Shown here in pieces: positions 47,762 through 58,078 of a stretch of DNA of 64,000 nucleotides. How positions within the stretch are numbered: the first letter of the stretch is position 1; every line of letters starts with the position of its first letter. A program made the position numbers and the translations under genes. Source of the DNA: Tetmemena sp. SeJ-2015. Its lineage: Eukaryota; Ciliophora; Spirotrichea; Sporadotrichida; Oxytrichidae. The notes under the pieces were generated by a model. The model did no database searches. It had not been told where the DNA came from and saw nothing but the letters and a program-made list of their open reading frames with translations. The stretch is from positions 1 to 64,000 of the forward strand of contig JAJKFJ010022743.1 in the NCBI GenBank assembly GCA_027382625.1, written 5' to 3'.

Positions 47762-48545
47762 ATGACAATGATTTGCGTAATACGTTTTCCCCTTTCTGAA
47801 TTAAAATATTGAGATATAATTTTATAGAAATATGAGAATGTGGACGATCCCTACGAAGCTACTAAAGAGGAGATCTTAAGAGCAAAATGGATGGAGGAAA
47901 ATAAAATTCTACATGGAGATTTCAAACCAGCCAAACAAGACAAGTGCATAGAACGGGTGACTAAATAACAACTGCCAGATATAGTCAACTACATCAAGAA
48001 AGTAATTATGGTTCAATTGGTATATTAGCATTTATATGGTTGACTGGGCTGAGGTTAACTTTATCATCGGTACAAATCCTGACTCTTTCATCGAAATAAA
48101 GTTCGATCAGAAGAGTGTTGATACTGACTTAGGTCTCCGCGCCTACATGAATACAATGATCACAACTCTAAATTTATAAGTTCGTAGATATTTATAGTGC
48201 ACTCACGAGGTAGTGAGCTAGTTTAACTTGAAGAGAGTGCTCAAGTTCTGGGGCCACCGAGATGAGAAGCACATGTACTTCATGCTGGCCCCTCCTTGGA
48301 TTAAATTCAACCCTGCGCACGTCTATCACACGATTCTCTCATTCCAACAAGGCGTGGGTACCAATAAGAGTGGCCCAGGAGAGCCTGCAAATATGAGCAC
48401 AAGCGAAGATGGCACTGGAGCTGGAGGAACAGGTATGAATAAGTCTCAAAGCACCTCTAATATTTACAAGATGAGCTACTAACTCAATAAAAATAGCAAC
48501 CTTATCAAGGACCCTTAACTTTACTCGAAGGACATAGACATTTGA
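47762..48545 (+). CDS. Unrecognised globular protein, about 235 residues
   Basis: Not recognised, but it looks conserved. The chosen start ATG 47762 gives MTMIC, then a 51-bp GT-AG intron (47777-47827) leads in phase 0 to KYENVDDPYEATKEEILRAK. A 28-bp IES (48014-48041) is removed to give VNYIKKVIMVDWAEVNFIIG in frame. The core reads KFDQKSVDTDLGLRAYMNTM, RRYLQCTHEVVSQFNLKRVL, FWGHRDEKHMYFMLAPPWIK. The last 80 residues are low-complexity (GPGEPANMSTSEDGTGAGGT), ending DPQLYSKDIDI before TGA 48543. No signal peptide or membrane segment. There is no context clue to function. Confidence 0.65.
48007..48041. other. IES, 28 bp, pointer TATGGTT
   Basis: Direct repeats TATGGTT lie at 48007-48013 and 48035-48041. 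Excision with one copy restores the frame (KKVIMV to DWAEVNF). Confidence 0.75.
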
Positions 48546-48835
48546 AACTCTGCTTTACCTTTAAGTTTTAGTCATATTCAAGCAGAAGAAGAAATTAAGA
48601 TTTAATTCAACCAACTCTCTTTAAAATTAAGAGAGCAGAGTATAGATATGAAAGTGAGGAGATTGATGGGTGTTAAATAGAAGATTATATAAGGTGAGAG
48701 CGATGGTAGACATATATAAATATAAAATAAGATTGAGAGAGCGAGACAACAGAGAAAACTGTGTTTAATTTTGAGAGAAACAAGCAGTGATAGTGACGGC
48801 TGCACTACACGCGCTCGAGAAACTGCTGCTCGTGC

Positions 48836-49713
48836 TCACTTCTTCTTAAATAAATTGAAACATAGTTGTTATATCTTGGTGACTCCGAGGGTTCTGCCGG
48901 TTCTTCCAGTGGACTTGGTCTTTTGACCTCTGACCTTGTGACCGAGGAAGTGTCTAAGACCTCTGTTACATCTGATCTTCTTCAATCTCTCAAGATCCTC
49001 TCTGAGCTTGGTGTCGAGAGCGTTGGAAATGAGCTGAGTCCAGTTGCCATCTCTGGTGTCTCTCTGTTTGTTCAAGAACCATTTGGGAATGTTGTAGTCT
49101 ACACACGCGGGATTATCACTCCAATATATTCTGAGTCATCATAATAAAGAGAGATTAAATTGAGTAATAATACAAAGGCATTAAAGAAGAGTTGCTAGGG
49201 AGGTTCTTTGTGTTACTTACCAGTGGGCTTGGCGAAGATATCGTTGATCTTCTCAACTTCCTGCTCGGTCAGCTCACCAGCTCTATATCAATCAACATGA
49301 GAATACTCATAAAAGCAATTCTTTTGGATCACATTGATTTATAAGAATACTGAGAAAGATGAGAAAACAGTGCGATTCGGAAATTTGACTTTCTTACCTC
49401 TTGTTTACTATACTTTAAATGGGTGAATGAAGAAATTGTTGAGGTCGATCTGGGCGATCTTGAGGACAAGGTTGGAGAATCTTCTTCCTATTCCCTTGAT
49501 TGCTCTGATGGCGAACATGACCTTTCTCTTACCGTCGACGTTAGTATTTTGAATTCTCAGAATGTGAGTGAATTCGTTTGCCTTAGCCAACACGATTGAA
49601 GACTACATTATAATGTGCATTCTTTTTTTTACAGAGAGATGAGAACCAGAGGATAAAACAAAAGAAGTGGGCCAGGGTAGTGGCAAGAGGGCTTATTCAT
49701 AGATGCTTACCAT
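48836..49713 (-). CDS. RPS18: 40S ribosomal protein S18 (uS13)
   Basis: Small-subunit head protein that contacts the 60S subunit. ATG 49713-49711 is followed at once by a GTAAGC...TGTAG intron (about 49603-49710). The second exon reads [20 protein letters not shown] then [21 protein letters not shown] 35-bp IES (49406-49440) is removed to give [20 protein letters not shown]; an intron (about 49283-49397) falls between KR and AG. A third intron (about 49118-49219) precedes [20 protein letters not shown]. The end reads [41 protein letters not shown] second IES (48848-48877) is removed to give GVTKKK and TGA at 48838-48836. The restored ends match the highly conserved family, which is why this gene is the clearest proof of IESs in the window. 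Confidence 0.95.
48844..48877. other. IES, 30 bp, pointer TCTT, in the last codons of RPS18
   Basis: Direct repeats TCTT (AAGA on the coding strand) lie at 48844-48847 and 48874-48877. Removal converts a non-conserved tail into the family ending TKKK followed by TGA. Confidence 0.8.
49401..49440. other. IES, 35 bp, pointer TTGTT, in RPS18
   Basis: Direct repeats TTGTT (AACAA on the coding strand) lie at 49401-49405 and 49436-49440. Removal joins CAGATCGACCTC AACAA to GAG just before the intron donor, giving DLNKRAGELTE as in other S18 proteins. Confidence 0.9.
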
Positions 49714-49886
49714 TTTGCTGCTAGGTTTAGATCTTTTATTAAATAATAATAATCACACTACTCCTCATATTTATATAACAATAAGCGTAATATATTCTCT
49801 CCCCTCCCAAATTATAATACACTCACTTTAATAATAAATCACTATTTTAAAAGTTAAGGATTCGTTTATCATAAAAATTATTACGT

Positions 49887-51612
49887 TCACTTGATACTAA
49901 CTTTGAGATCTACCTTTTTCTTGGCTTGTTTATTTGCCTCTTCTTCTTTGGACCTCTTGCTAGACTTATTAGACTTTGAGTTCTTATCATATTGCTCTTC
50001 AATCTACTGCATTAAAGTTTCCATTCCTCCTGCTGCTTCCTTTCCAGCTGAAGGACCAATCATTAAACTAAGAGATAATAATTTGAATATAACATAGCAA
50101 CTTAAATGCTCTGCCTTCTCCCTTTATTTGAATTATTCTTTGTCGAATCTCCTCCTGAAGCATTATTATAATAAACTCTATTAATGATTAAGCAGGGAGT
50201 ACTTAATTGGCCTTGGTTATTGAAGCCTTTTGCTTAAGATTAGTTTGACCCGCTGCTTTACCATTCTTACTCTCCTCTACACCTTTTTTAGCTCCCATAC
50301 CCAGTAACTATCGATTAGTCTCCTGCTCCAAGTCTATAGACTACTCAAGTATGTTATTACTGTCTTAACCTCCCTTCGATCCCTTGCCTCCACTAGTTAT
50401 GCTCTTCATAGGAGAAACGAGGTTGTTCTCACTCAACATTATCGAGTTGTTGTTATTAATGTTGGTCGCATCGTTGCGTCCTCCTCCCACGTTAACCTAT
50501 CTTCAATTCTCAATTCTATTAATTTAATGATGATGATGATCTAGACTGCTGCATGGCTGAATTGCCTTCAAACATGCGATCCACACTTCAATTAAATTCT
50601 GGCCTTGCGGTGCCTGCTCACCTTAGCCCATGTAGCTCCGATACCTCCGAACATCAACCCATCGTCTTTCATCTAAGAGGAGCGCCCGTCAAAAGATGAT
50701 TAGTGTTAGTCATCTTCTCCAGCTGCGCTTGCCCCCTCTTACTTATTCTTGCGAGAAGTTGACTTCGTTTGCTTGTGCTTATTTGCAAACGACTTCTTGT
50801 ACATGTCTCGCAGGTAGTCCTTCAATTCAATCAAGTTCTGTCTATTTACAATAATATGTGCACTACTAAGTTTATTAGAGATTTCCTTGCAGATTTTGTA
50901 GCTTGGTTTCTCCTTTCACCTCCATGATGTCTTCATAAAAATTGAGAATCCGTACAACTATTAAAAACTCTTCGAATAGATCCCTTGTCTACAATAAAGC
51001 AATTACAATGATTTGATTTCCTCGATGATTGCTCTTGTGATTTTAGGCCTCTGCTTTATCTGATCGATATTAACTCCCTCCCCTATCTCTAATCCATCGT
51101 CTTCTAAATCTTCACCACTTAAAATATGTCAATAAATAAATCTCACTTCCTTCTCCACTCTCCTTCTCTGAATCATCCAAGTCATCATTTTTCTTCCTCT
51201 TCTTCTTATTCACTAAATTATCTTCATCGTCATCCTCCTCCTTTTTCTCCTCCTAAGGGTCTCCTCCGTTTTTGTTATCCTTCTTCACGAAATCATTAAC
51301 CACAGCATCCTCATCATAATGTGTACTATTCTCAAAGTCCCTCACTTGTTCTTGGGTGAGGGTGGATTTATTATCGACTATGGGTGCGCCTGGTGTTTGA
51401 GCAGCTGATGGCTTTGGTTCTACTGCTGCAACAAGAGAAGTATTTTCATCATCGTTGATCGCCTTTACTGTCTTAGGATTTAGTACTGTGTTATTGTAAA
51501 AGGTATAGGCGTAGTCGTCAAACGCCATCGAACCTTTAGAAAATGGATTGTACTCATACTCCCCTGCTGACCTCTTCAGAAGTCCCTTGAACAGTTTCTG
51601 CGTCACGTTCAA
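49887..51612 (-). CDS. Unrecognised charged protein, probably nuclear
   Basis: Not recognised. The 5' end is uncertain: no ATG joins cleanly, and the first clear coding is LNVTQKLFKGLLKRSAGEYE at about 51612. Then come FDDYAYTFYNNTVLNPKTVK, an acidic stretch (QEEKKEEDDDEDNLVN) followed by KKKRKKNDDLDD, a possible bipartite nuclear signal. A helical domain follows: QIKQRPKITRAIIEEIKSL, LFEEFLIVVRILNFYEDIME, YKICKEISNKLSSAHIIVNR, IELKDYLRDMYKKSFANKHK. The tail is N/S/K-rich (GGGRNDATNINNNNSIMLSE) and ends EANKQAKKKVDLKVSIK at TGA 49889-49887. Introns or IESs occur near 51100-51130, 50985-51005, 50850-50880, 50500 and 50060-50110. Confidence 0.5.
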
Positions 51613-51686
51613 TCACAATTAAATTTTGAAAATGTAAATCAAACATGCATCCTATTGAATGAATCACTAAGTAGTTTTCTAAAGTC

Positions 51687-52930
51687 TCAGGCCTTTACTA
51701 TTCGCATATCCTCTTCATTCGCATCTGTAGCAGTCTTTATGTTTGGATCTCTCGGACACTCCTACGCTCTGTGACCCTTCTCTTTGCAACAGTAGCAACG
51801 AGCGTTTTTATTCTTCTACACAACATCACCTTCTTCTTATTACTCCATATCCTCGTCTTCGTCCTCCTTTGAGACGTGCTTTGAAAATTTGCATCCTGGT
51901 GCGTCTTTCGTTGCCTTACCACAGCACCACCACATTTCTCCGCCAAACTCAGACTATAGAACCGATTAGCACCTCTATGTTTATACTTACCCTGTGAGTC
52001 CTGCAAGACCAATTGAAGTTCTCTTTCTCCAAGTACTCCTTTCCACAGTGCTTGCAAATCTTCTAGTTGATGTTAAAGTTTCTTCTGTTCTTGAGTTTCT
52101 AGATGCGCTGCCTCATCTTGTCTCTTTCGTTTTGCAAAGCTTTAACCTGCTTGTCCAGCTTTGCAAAATCCTCTCTCCATTAAAAATAGAGCAATCATTT
52201 TGTGGCCTCTGCCTCAGCACTCTTGTGATCGTTATCAAGTTGAGTGATTCTCTCCTTCAATACCACCATCAACTTATCTTTATCGTCTTAAATCTTCTTT
52301 AGAGCCTTAGCAAGCTCTTTGACATCAGCTCTGCTCTTGTCTCTTTCGACTATCGCCTAAGTTAAATTATAATTACTCACTCTTGTCTTACCGATTACAG
52401 TTCGGAGTTGTTGATGTCCCTCTCAAAGATGAGATCCTCAAACTTCTTTTTCATTTAGTCCAACTCTATAGTGACTTTGTCAGCGTGCTTTTTGCCCTCT
52501 CCTAAGAAAGAAATTGCATCGTAGAGTCTGACTAGCTAATCACCCATGATGTCTCCCTCCATCTTCACTAGCGAATTCTGGTACTTTAACTCTATCAGTT
52601 GATTCTTGAGCTTTTCAGTTTTGACCTTCGACTTTTAAAGCTGTTCACTAAAAGTCTATCTTTAAAATAATTATAATAGAGTCTTCCTATTGCTCTCGTT
52701 GATATGTAAAAGTCCATTTTGTTGTTCAATCTAACGCAGTATCAGGGCAATCTGCAATTCAAACTTCTATTTGTCTTTTTCAAGCTACTCTATTATAGAT
52801 TTTAGAAGCCTTAGTTTGAGTACATGCTTTAGATTTTGTGATTCAGACAACTTCTGTTTCTTCTAGATGTGCGAATACTAAAGCTCACCAACTAATTACC
52901 TCTCAGTCTGGAATTAAAATACTAACGAGA
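51687..52930 (-). CDS. Coiled-coil protein with C-terminal zinc-binding motifs
   Basis: The start was not found; coding is open up to about 52930 without an ATG, close to the divergent P2X start at 52959, so a small first exon or MDS is missing. The N-terminal 280 residues are coiled coil (HIQKKQKLSESQNLKHVLKL; QLIELKYQNSLVKMEGDIM; ELDQMKKKFEDLIFERDINN; DKDKLMVVLKERITQLDNDH). The C-terminus has three Cys/His clusters: KICKHCGKEYLEKENFNWSC then RTH; MWWCCGKATKDAPGCKFSKH; and a CCHC zinc knuckle CYCCKEKGHRAQEC. The first two resemble a C-C-C-H finger followed by a W-CC-C-H finger, so zinc binding is inferred. An intron (about 51955-51985) separates them. The chosen stop is TGA 51689-51687, after DANEEDMRIVKA. 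Knuckles of this kind often bind RNA; the role is unknown. Confidence 0.6.
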
Positions 52931-52958
52931 GATTGAAATAATGGAATAATAAGTAAAA

Positions 52959-54502
52959 ATGCCTTTAAAGTTACGTGATCTTTTCTCAGAGGACTTGGAC
53001 AGAGTCTTCGCCTACCGCACTCAGAGATTCGTCATCATCAAAGACCTTTGGCTGGGATGCACTTTCAAATTAGTGCAGCTGATAGTAGTTATGTATATAC
53101 TGCTCTATGCGCTCGTAGCAAAGGAAGGATACATTAAGAAGGAGTTTAGTGTAGGAACATCTTAAATTCAGAAGGAAGGTGGCTAAATTATCTAAGGCAC
53201 TTTAGGCACAGGTAAGCTAAAAACCTTTTAAAGATGGATACACTTGTAAATACTTTCTATAGAGAGATTCATTGATTCTGGAATGGCCATGGAGCCTGTG
53301 CAAGATTGGAAGGGCTTCTTCTTCGCAACGAAGTAAGAATATCAAAGGATGATAGAATAACAAAGCATAAGTTAGGATAGTCACCTTGCCAGATGAGGAG
53401 CAGGGAATCTGCTCAACTCAGCAGGAATGCAAGAGAATAAATATGATATTGTGTAAAAAGTCTCACTCTCTGGAGCTTGAGAAACAGGACACCACCTCTA
53501 TTCATGGCAAATGCCATCCAAGCATTTGCCAGATAGCTTTAAGTTGCAGTCCTTGTCTCTCTTGCATTCCTGCTGATTGCTCAATATTTCATCTATTTAT
53601 TTTAAAGGAGACTTTTTACACAAACCCTAACATCTTCACCGTCCAATTCAGAGGAGCGGTAAACTTCCCAAACCTAGGGCAGAAGTACATATAGTAAGAA
53701 CAGACCTCAAATTAAATTCAAAAGTTCGAATATAGACATCCCCAAGGCGAGGAGATACCCCAAAATGTATGCCAACCAGTTTTCAATTCAAGACATCCTC
53801 AACTAAATGCCTGAGTCTGATTAGTTCAACTACAAAGCCATACGCGATCAAGGAGCGATGGTACACGGTAAGAATTTTACTCGCTGATTTGGAATAGTTG
53901 CATTCACTTGGGAGTGTGATGTAGGGAGACCTTGCCATCCTTACTTGAGCGTGAAAAATGTTCTTAGGAATCATTAAATTCTCAACTAAACTAAATAGGC
54001 ACAAAGTGGTCAAACTAAAACTCCAGTGAACGAGACTCTTGTCCTTGCTGAGAGAATGAACGACTTATAGAAACGCTCAGGCTATTCAACCACATTTTAC
54101 CAATACTATAAAGACCCTAGCACAGGAAAGCTCAAGAGAACTCCTTATGATAAGACTGGCATTAAATTCATAGTGGAGACTAAAGGAGTTGGAAGAAAGC
54201 TGGCTGTTGATTAGATAATCTTGCAGCTTTCTCTCGGGATGGCTCTTCTCAAAATAGCTGTGATTATTGTGGACTTCCTCATGCTCTATGTCTTTCCAAG
54301 TAAGCATTCTTTCTATTAGAGGTGAATATGTTTATAGAGAGAGCACTCTACGCGAGAGAGAAGTACATGAAGACTGAGGACTTCAGCGAGTTTGAAGAGA
54401 GGAAAAAATACTGAGGAGGAAGAGAAGGAAAGAAAAAAGAATAAAAGACTAAAGAGAAAGCAAAGAAGAGACAGCAGTGATGATTAAGATGATATAATTT
54501 GA
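52959..54502 (+). CDS. P2X-type ATP-gated ion channel, scrambled germline gene
   Basis: P2X receptors are trimeric ATP-gated cation channels with two membrane segments. ATG 52959 opens MPLKLRDLFSEDLDRVFAYR, then TM1 (WLGCTFKLVQLIVVMYILLY). An intron (about 53214-53260) precedes FIDSGMAMEPVQDWKGFFFA. A 25-bp IES (53356-53380) is removed to give EYQRMIVTLPDEEQGICSTQ. An inverted MDS (53449-53575, minus strand) supplies DKDCNLKLSGKCLDGICHEQ and RWCPVSQAPE, the cysteine-rich head with the WCPV motif. The plus strand resumes SETFYTNPNIFTVQFRGAVN. Later parts include an intron (about 53875-53902), FTWECDVGRPCHPYLSVKNV, SGYSTTFYQYYKDPSTGKLK and TM2 (LSLGMALLKIAVIIVDFLML). The tail is basic; TGA is at 54500, or at 54412 if a frame change near 54405 is not an IES. 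Confidence 0.9.
53351..53380. other. IES, 25 bp, pointer GATAG
   Basis: Direct repeats GATAG lie at 53351-53355 and 53376-53380. Removal joins YQRMI to VTLPDEEQ in frame inside the P2X ectodomain. Confidence 0.8.
53419..53623. other. Inverted MDS with 18-bp and 16-bp pointers in the P2X gene
   Basis: The first pointer CAGCAGGAATGCAAGAGA (53419-53436) recurs as its exact reverse complement at 53558-53575. The second, GAGACTTTTTACACAA, is direct at 53608-53623 and reverse-complemented at 53449-53464. Between them 53449-53575 codes on the minus strand. Following the pointers gives ...CSTQQECKR DKDCNLKLSGKC...RWCPVSQAPESETFYTNP without a break. The two discarded spacers are 12 bp (53437-53448) and 32 bp (53576-53607). 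The plus-strand reading of the same stretch has the cysteines in the wrong pattern for P2X. Confidence 0.92.
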
Positions 54503-54606
54503 AGAACTATAACTTTAACTTTCCTGGAATCATCTATGAATTTAATCTTAAGTTTAAATTAAATGAATTTTTTCGTTGCCCTGAGTTCCTTGGTACGATA
54601 GTTCAT

Positions 54607-55453
54607 TCAAGAAAATCTCTTCTTCTGGTATTGCTTGATGAGGTAGTTTCTGAGATGAACATCTTCTTTGTCGATTTCACCTTAAGCAAACTTCTGAATA
54701 GTCTCAGCATCAAAATCGTCGGCTCCTGACTCTACTCTCTTGAGATAGGCATGGACGTTTTCTGGCTCTCTTCTTATCTCTCCAACGCTTGCCTTTCTTT
54801 GGAACTCTGTGTTCCTCACGTATTAAGTCCACACTTCAATCAAACTTTTAATTTTTATTACAAATAAGATTAAAACGTAATTCAAAATATCTTTAAATTT
54901 GATTACATATCCTTATATGATTCATTTCATTAAGTTTATTTTAAGTCCACAAATCGCGTACGAGGTATGGGTCTTTAGTTTCTTCGTCTCTGAGAGGTGA
55001 GATTTCATGGTTTAGTCTCCTCAATGTTCTACTTAGGTACTCATCGTCCTTGATCTTGTGCACAAAAATTTGGAGGGTCTCTGGGTTGAACTTTGCTTGC
55101 TCTCTTGCTGACTCCATAGTCTTGGGAGAACCAGTGAACTCCAACTATTCAAGAAGAAATTATCAAACTTGTAAATTAGTTACTTGAATATATCTGACTA
55201 TACTGTAGGTCTTTCCATCTTCTGACTTCTTTGCCTTTTAAATCACTCTGTCGCCAAGATTTTCAATTCCTCTTACCACACCTACAAAAGATGGTCTCTA
55301 AGGATATAGATCATTTTGAAAAATCAGAACAGCAAAATTCTAAGCAAACTCACCTCCAACTTGAAGAATCGTAGCAGATACATTCTTGAGAAGATTTGCA
55401 AGAGCCTGAGACTCTCCCATCTTGCAAAGCATAATCATTTCATAAAATGGCAT
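54607..55453 (-). CDS. MRPS6: Mitochondrial ribosomal protein S6 (bS6m)
   Basis: Small-subunit mitoribosomal protein of the bS6 family. Start ATG 55453-55451: MPFYEMIMLCKMGESQALAN (compare the MPxYE opening of bacterial S6), LLKNVSATILQVGG, an intron (about 55285-55347), VVRGIENLGDRVIQKAKKSE, a further intron (about 55147-55185), EFTGSPKTMESAREQAKFNP and ETLQIFVHKIKDDEYLSRTL. A 108-bp IES (54844-54951) with an 11-bp pointer interrupts the tail; excision gives PYLVRDLWTQYVRNTEFQRK. The extension ends KFAQGEIDKEDVHLRNYLIK then QYQKKRFS at TGA 54609-54607. The C-terminal extension beyond the bacterial S6 length is usual for mitochondrial versions. The symbol follows the animal orthologue. Confidence 0.85.
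54833..54951. other. IES, 108 bp, 11-bp pointer TTAAGTCCACA
   Basis: Direct repeats TTAAGTCCACA lie at 54833-54843 and 54941-54951. Removal of the AT-rich interior with one copy fuses DLWTQ to YVRNTEFQ in frame. Confidence 0.88.
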
Positions 55454-55489
55454 CTTTGATGTTTTGAGGTAATTAAATAATTATAGGTA

Positions 55490-56020
55490 GAATATGAATG
55501 GATTAGAGAGATTGTTAAAATGAGATGTATAAAAGATCTGATGGTTTAATTAATAAAGACATCTCTAAATTTATAACTGCCTTGATCTTTAATTGCGTAC
55601 TTTTGAGACTAACTACATCAGCTTTCATTTTCACTTTTTGTAAACATTCCTTATTTATTTTCAAACTTTTCCTCTTTTCAAACTATTCTTCCGCTAATTA
55701 AAATTCCTCATCTTCCTCATCTTCATCATCATCTTAAATATCCCTTCAAATATTTTTACTACTGCTATTGCTACTGTTACTATTACTATTGTTGTTGCTG
55801 TTATATATATTTGTCAGAAAAAAAATTTAAAAAAAGTTTTACCTGTGGGTTTCGAACTTAGGAGTAAAAATTGACTCATTTAGGCGTTAACCATCTGAAC
55901 ATCAAGTCTTCCATCAACGTCTACTATTTAATTTATCTCAAATATCTCTTACCTCCGATTCTGCATTCGTATTCATCCTATATTAAACTAACTCTCTCTT
56001 ATATTTCCATCCTTGTTTTT
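55490..56020 (-). CDS. Possible small acidic/N-rich gene
   Basis: Weakly supported. On the minus strand an ATG near 56020 opens MREKTRMEIQERVSLIQDEY then ECRIG with a GTAAGAG donor. Further on are an asparagine/serine run (NSNNNSNSNSSNSSSKNI, about 55745-55800) and an acidic helix (DDDEDEEDEEFQLAEEQFEK). Frames do not join without unplaced introns or IESs, and the last frame runs toward the mitochondrial S6 start. No family is recognised. It could be a decayed gene or the spacer of its two neighbours. Confidence 0.25.
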
Positions 56021-56092
56021 TCTCTCATCACTTTTACTCCATAATTGTATTGTTAGAGATATTTAATAATTGATTGCTGATGTTTGTAGATA

Positions 56093-57854
56093 TCACTTTT
56101 TGGATTTCTTTTTAGCTTTGATAGTCTTTTAAGATTTCATATCATAATAGCCCTCCCACTCAGCTATTTAAATTGGCTTAAGATCTTTGAGAAGCTCGAA
56201 ATAATCGTCAATTTCAAGTCCTGGTGGACTTTACTCAAAAGTTATAAGGCTAATCTTAACGATCTGGTCCTGTAAATCGCTTTAGTAAAACTCTCCCTCA
56301 TCCGTCCAGAGATCGCAGGCGCCCTTCACCTTCTCTATTTAAAAAGAGTTGAGAAACCAATAAAGTTTCTTGCTCTGTAATGAGGCGAGCACTGCACAGT
56401 ATTTTGACTTGTCAAGAATCTTATCAAATTGAATTATGGGAGTCTTGTTTGGCCTTAGAATCACATACTTGATGCGGAGTGGCTTCCTCTCCATGCCTGG
56501 AATAAATCTGGAGAGTATACTTCCTCCGAAGCCACCAATAAAAGCACCCAGCACTCCACCAACAAAAGTGCCTACTCCTGGCATCACTGAGGTCCCAATA
56601 ATAGCACCAGCGTAGGTGCCTCCAGCTCCGGCTCCAGTTTAGACAGCAGTTTGAGATACAAGTCTGCCAGCATCTACAAACTTTTCAATGCTAGTAAGTG
56701 AGTCATTTTGATATATTTAAGCTCCACTTATTCCAATATTGACAGTAGCTAGAGCGGGGCCAACGTAGGGAACATTTTTAGCGTTAGCAAGAGAAGAGAT
56801 AGTAGTCATTACGCTTGTCTAGGCTACTGATTATATAATCTACTCCTTATCCATTCGATCTAGGTTTGCTACGAGAGCGCCCGCGGATCCAGCCACCGAA
56901 GCTCCAATCTAAAATCCTACTTTGCCGGTGTGAGTCATTTTACCTCTAAATCGCATTTTCATTTAATTAAATTGTGCTAAAAATCTCATTACCTCCAGGA
57001 ATCAATTTGCCATTATTTATTCCAGATAGAGAAATCTCATTATCTTTCAACAACGAAAAGGGGAGTCTTCTTCCAAGTCTTTAGGAAGGCTCTTTGATTA
57101 TCTTTTTCAAATCTTATGACAAAGAATTCGCATAGATTCCATCATTGTGGAGTTCTCTCAAAACCAAATCAACAAGCTTGTCAAGTTTAAAGAAGAACTA
57201 AGCCATTTAAAGTTCTAATAAGGAGTTTAAATTTAAGAAGGAGATGTCAATTACTTCATTTCTTGGTCTGACCAATACATACTTTCTCTTTTGGTGTTTA
57301 ATGATAATTTTATAATTCCACTCTGGTTGTAAAAATAATTGTAAACAAGTTCATTAACCAGGATTAAAATTTCCTGGTTGAGAAGGTGTAGATTCCTCTT
57401 ATTCGTTTTGTTGAACATTTTCTTTCTTTTCTTCTTCTTCCTTTTCTTCTTATTTCCTTTCTTTCGACTCTGTTTTGAATATGATGATGTTATTTTTCTC
57501 CATGAGTGCCTCCAAGTCTTCCAAGTCGACTTTCTCAACTCGGCTGCAAATAATGCCCAGTTTCAAAAGCACCTGCTAGATTTAAATATCTCTTCCATCT
57601 TGGTAGTTATAATGATGGTGGCCCTCCAGCCATTTACGCAGTTAGAGAGGATCCACTTCCTCTTCTATTCCGGGCAGTCGTTTGTTCAAATGCCTCAAGA
57701 TAACTGACAGACTTAGAACCATGGGGTTAAAGGAGGAAGGAGTGAGGTCTTAGGGCTGAGAGAAGTCAAAGTCATAGGACAGTTCCTTCCTATTTAAGCC
57801 CTCAATATGATCGTAACTTATCAGGTGTAGCTCTTAAATTTAGTTGTGCTGCAT
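56093..57854 (-). CDS. Glycine-zipper protein with N-terminal helical domain
   Basis: Not assigned to a named family. Start ATG 57854 (MQHNQIQELHLISYDHIEGL). The N-terminal domain reads VILRHLNKRLPGIEEEVDPL, LRKWLEGHHHYNYQDGRDIQ, GIICSRVEKVDLEDLEALME. A second block is KLDKLVDLVLRELHNDGIYA. The C-terminal half has VGFQIGASVAGSAGALVANL, ANAKNVPYVGPALATVNIGI, and a membrane-inserting glycine zipper: TGAGAGGTYAGAIIGTSVMP followed by GVGTFVGGVLGAFIGGFGGS. It ends DYFELLKDLKPIQIAEWEGY and a lysine-rich tail (KTIKAKKKSKK) at TGA 56095-56093. Introns or IESs lie near 56945-56995 and 57190-57360. Glycine zippers oligomerise in membranes; the role here is unknown. Confidence 0.65.
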
Positions 57855-58078
57855 GTTGGATCCAAAACTATAATAATCGAACGGGCTTTAAAATTTAATA
57901 ACTTCCTTAAAGAGAAATCCAATTCTACTGCTGTTTCATAAATTGATCAATCACCTAAGCATTATCATTAGGATAAACTTTACTCTATAGCTTCATTATA
58001 CACTCTTTTACAAGAGGGAATCACATTTTTAAGAATGGAGAAGTAATAATTAGATCTGCTGTAATTGTTATAATATAA

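Noticed and set aside
53783..54013. Minus-strand open frame opposite the P2X ectodomain
   Set aside because: It is a shadow of the plus-strand coding, and the P2X reading carries all the family motifs there.
55855..55930. tRNA-like stretch on the minus strand (TTCAGATGGTTAAC, AGTTCGAAACC, followed by T runs)
   Set aside because: It has B-box-like and terminator-like pieces, but no 7-bp acceptor stem, and the T stem has only two or three pairs. At best a decayed tRNA-derived sequence.
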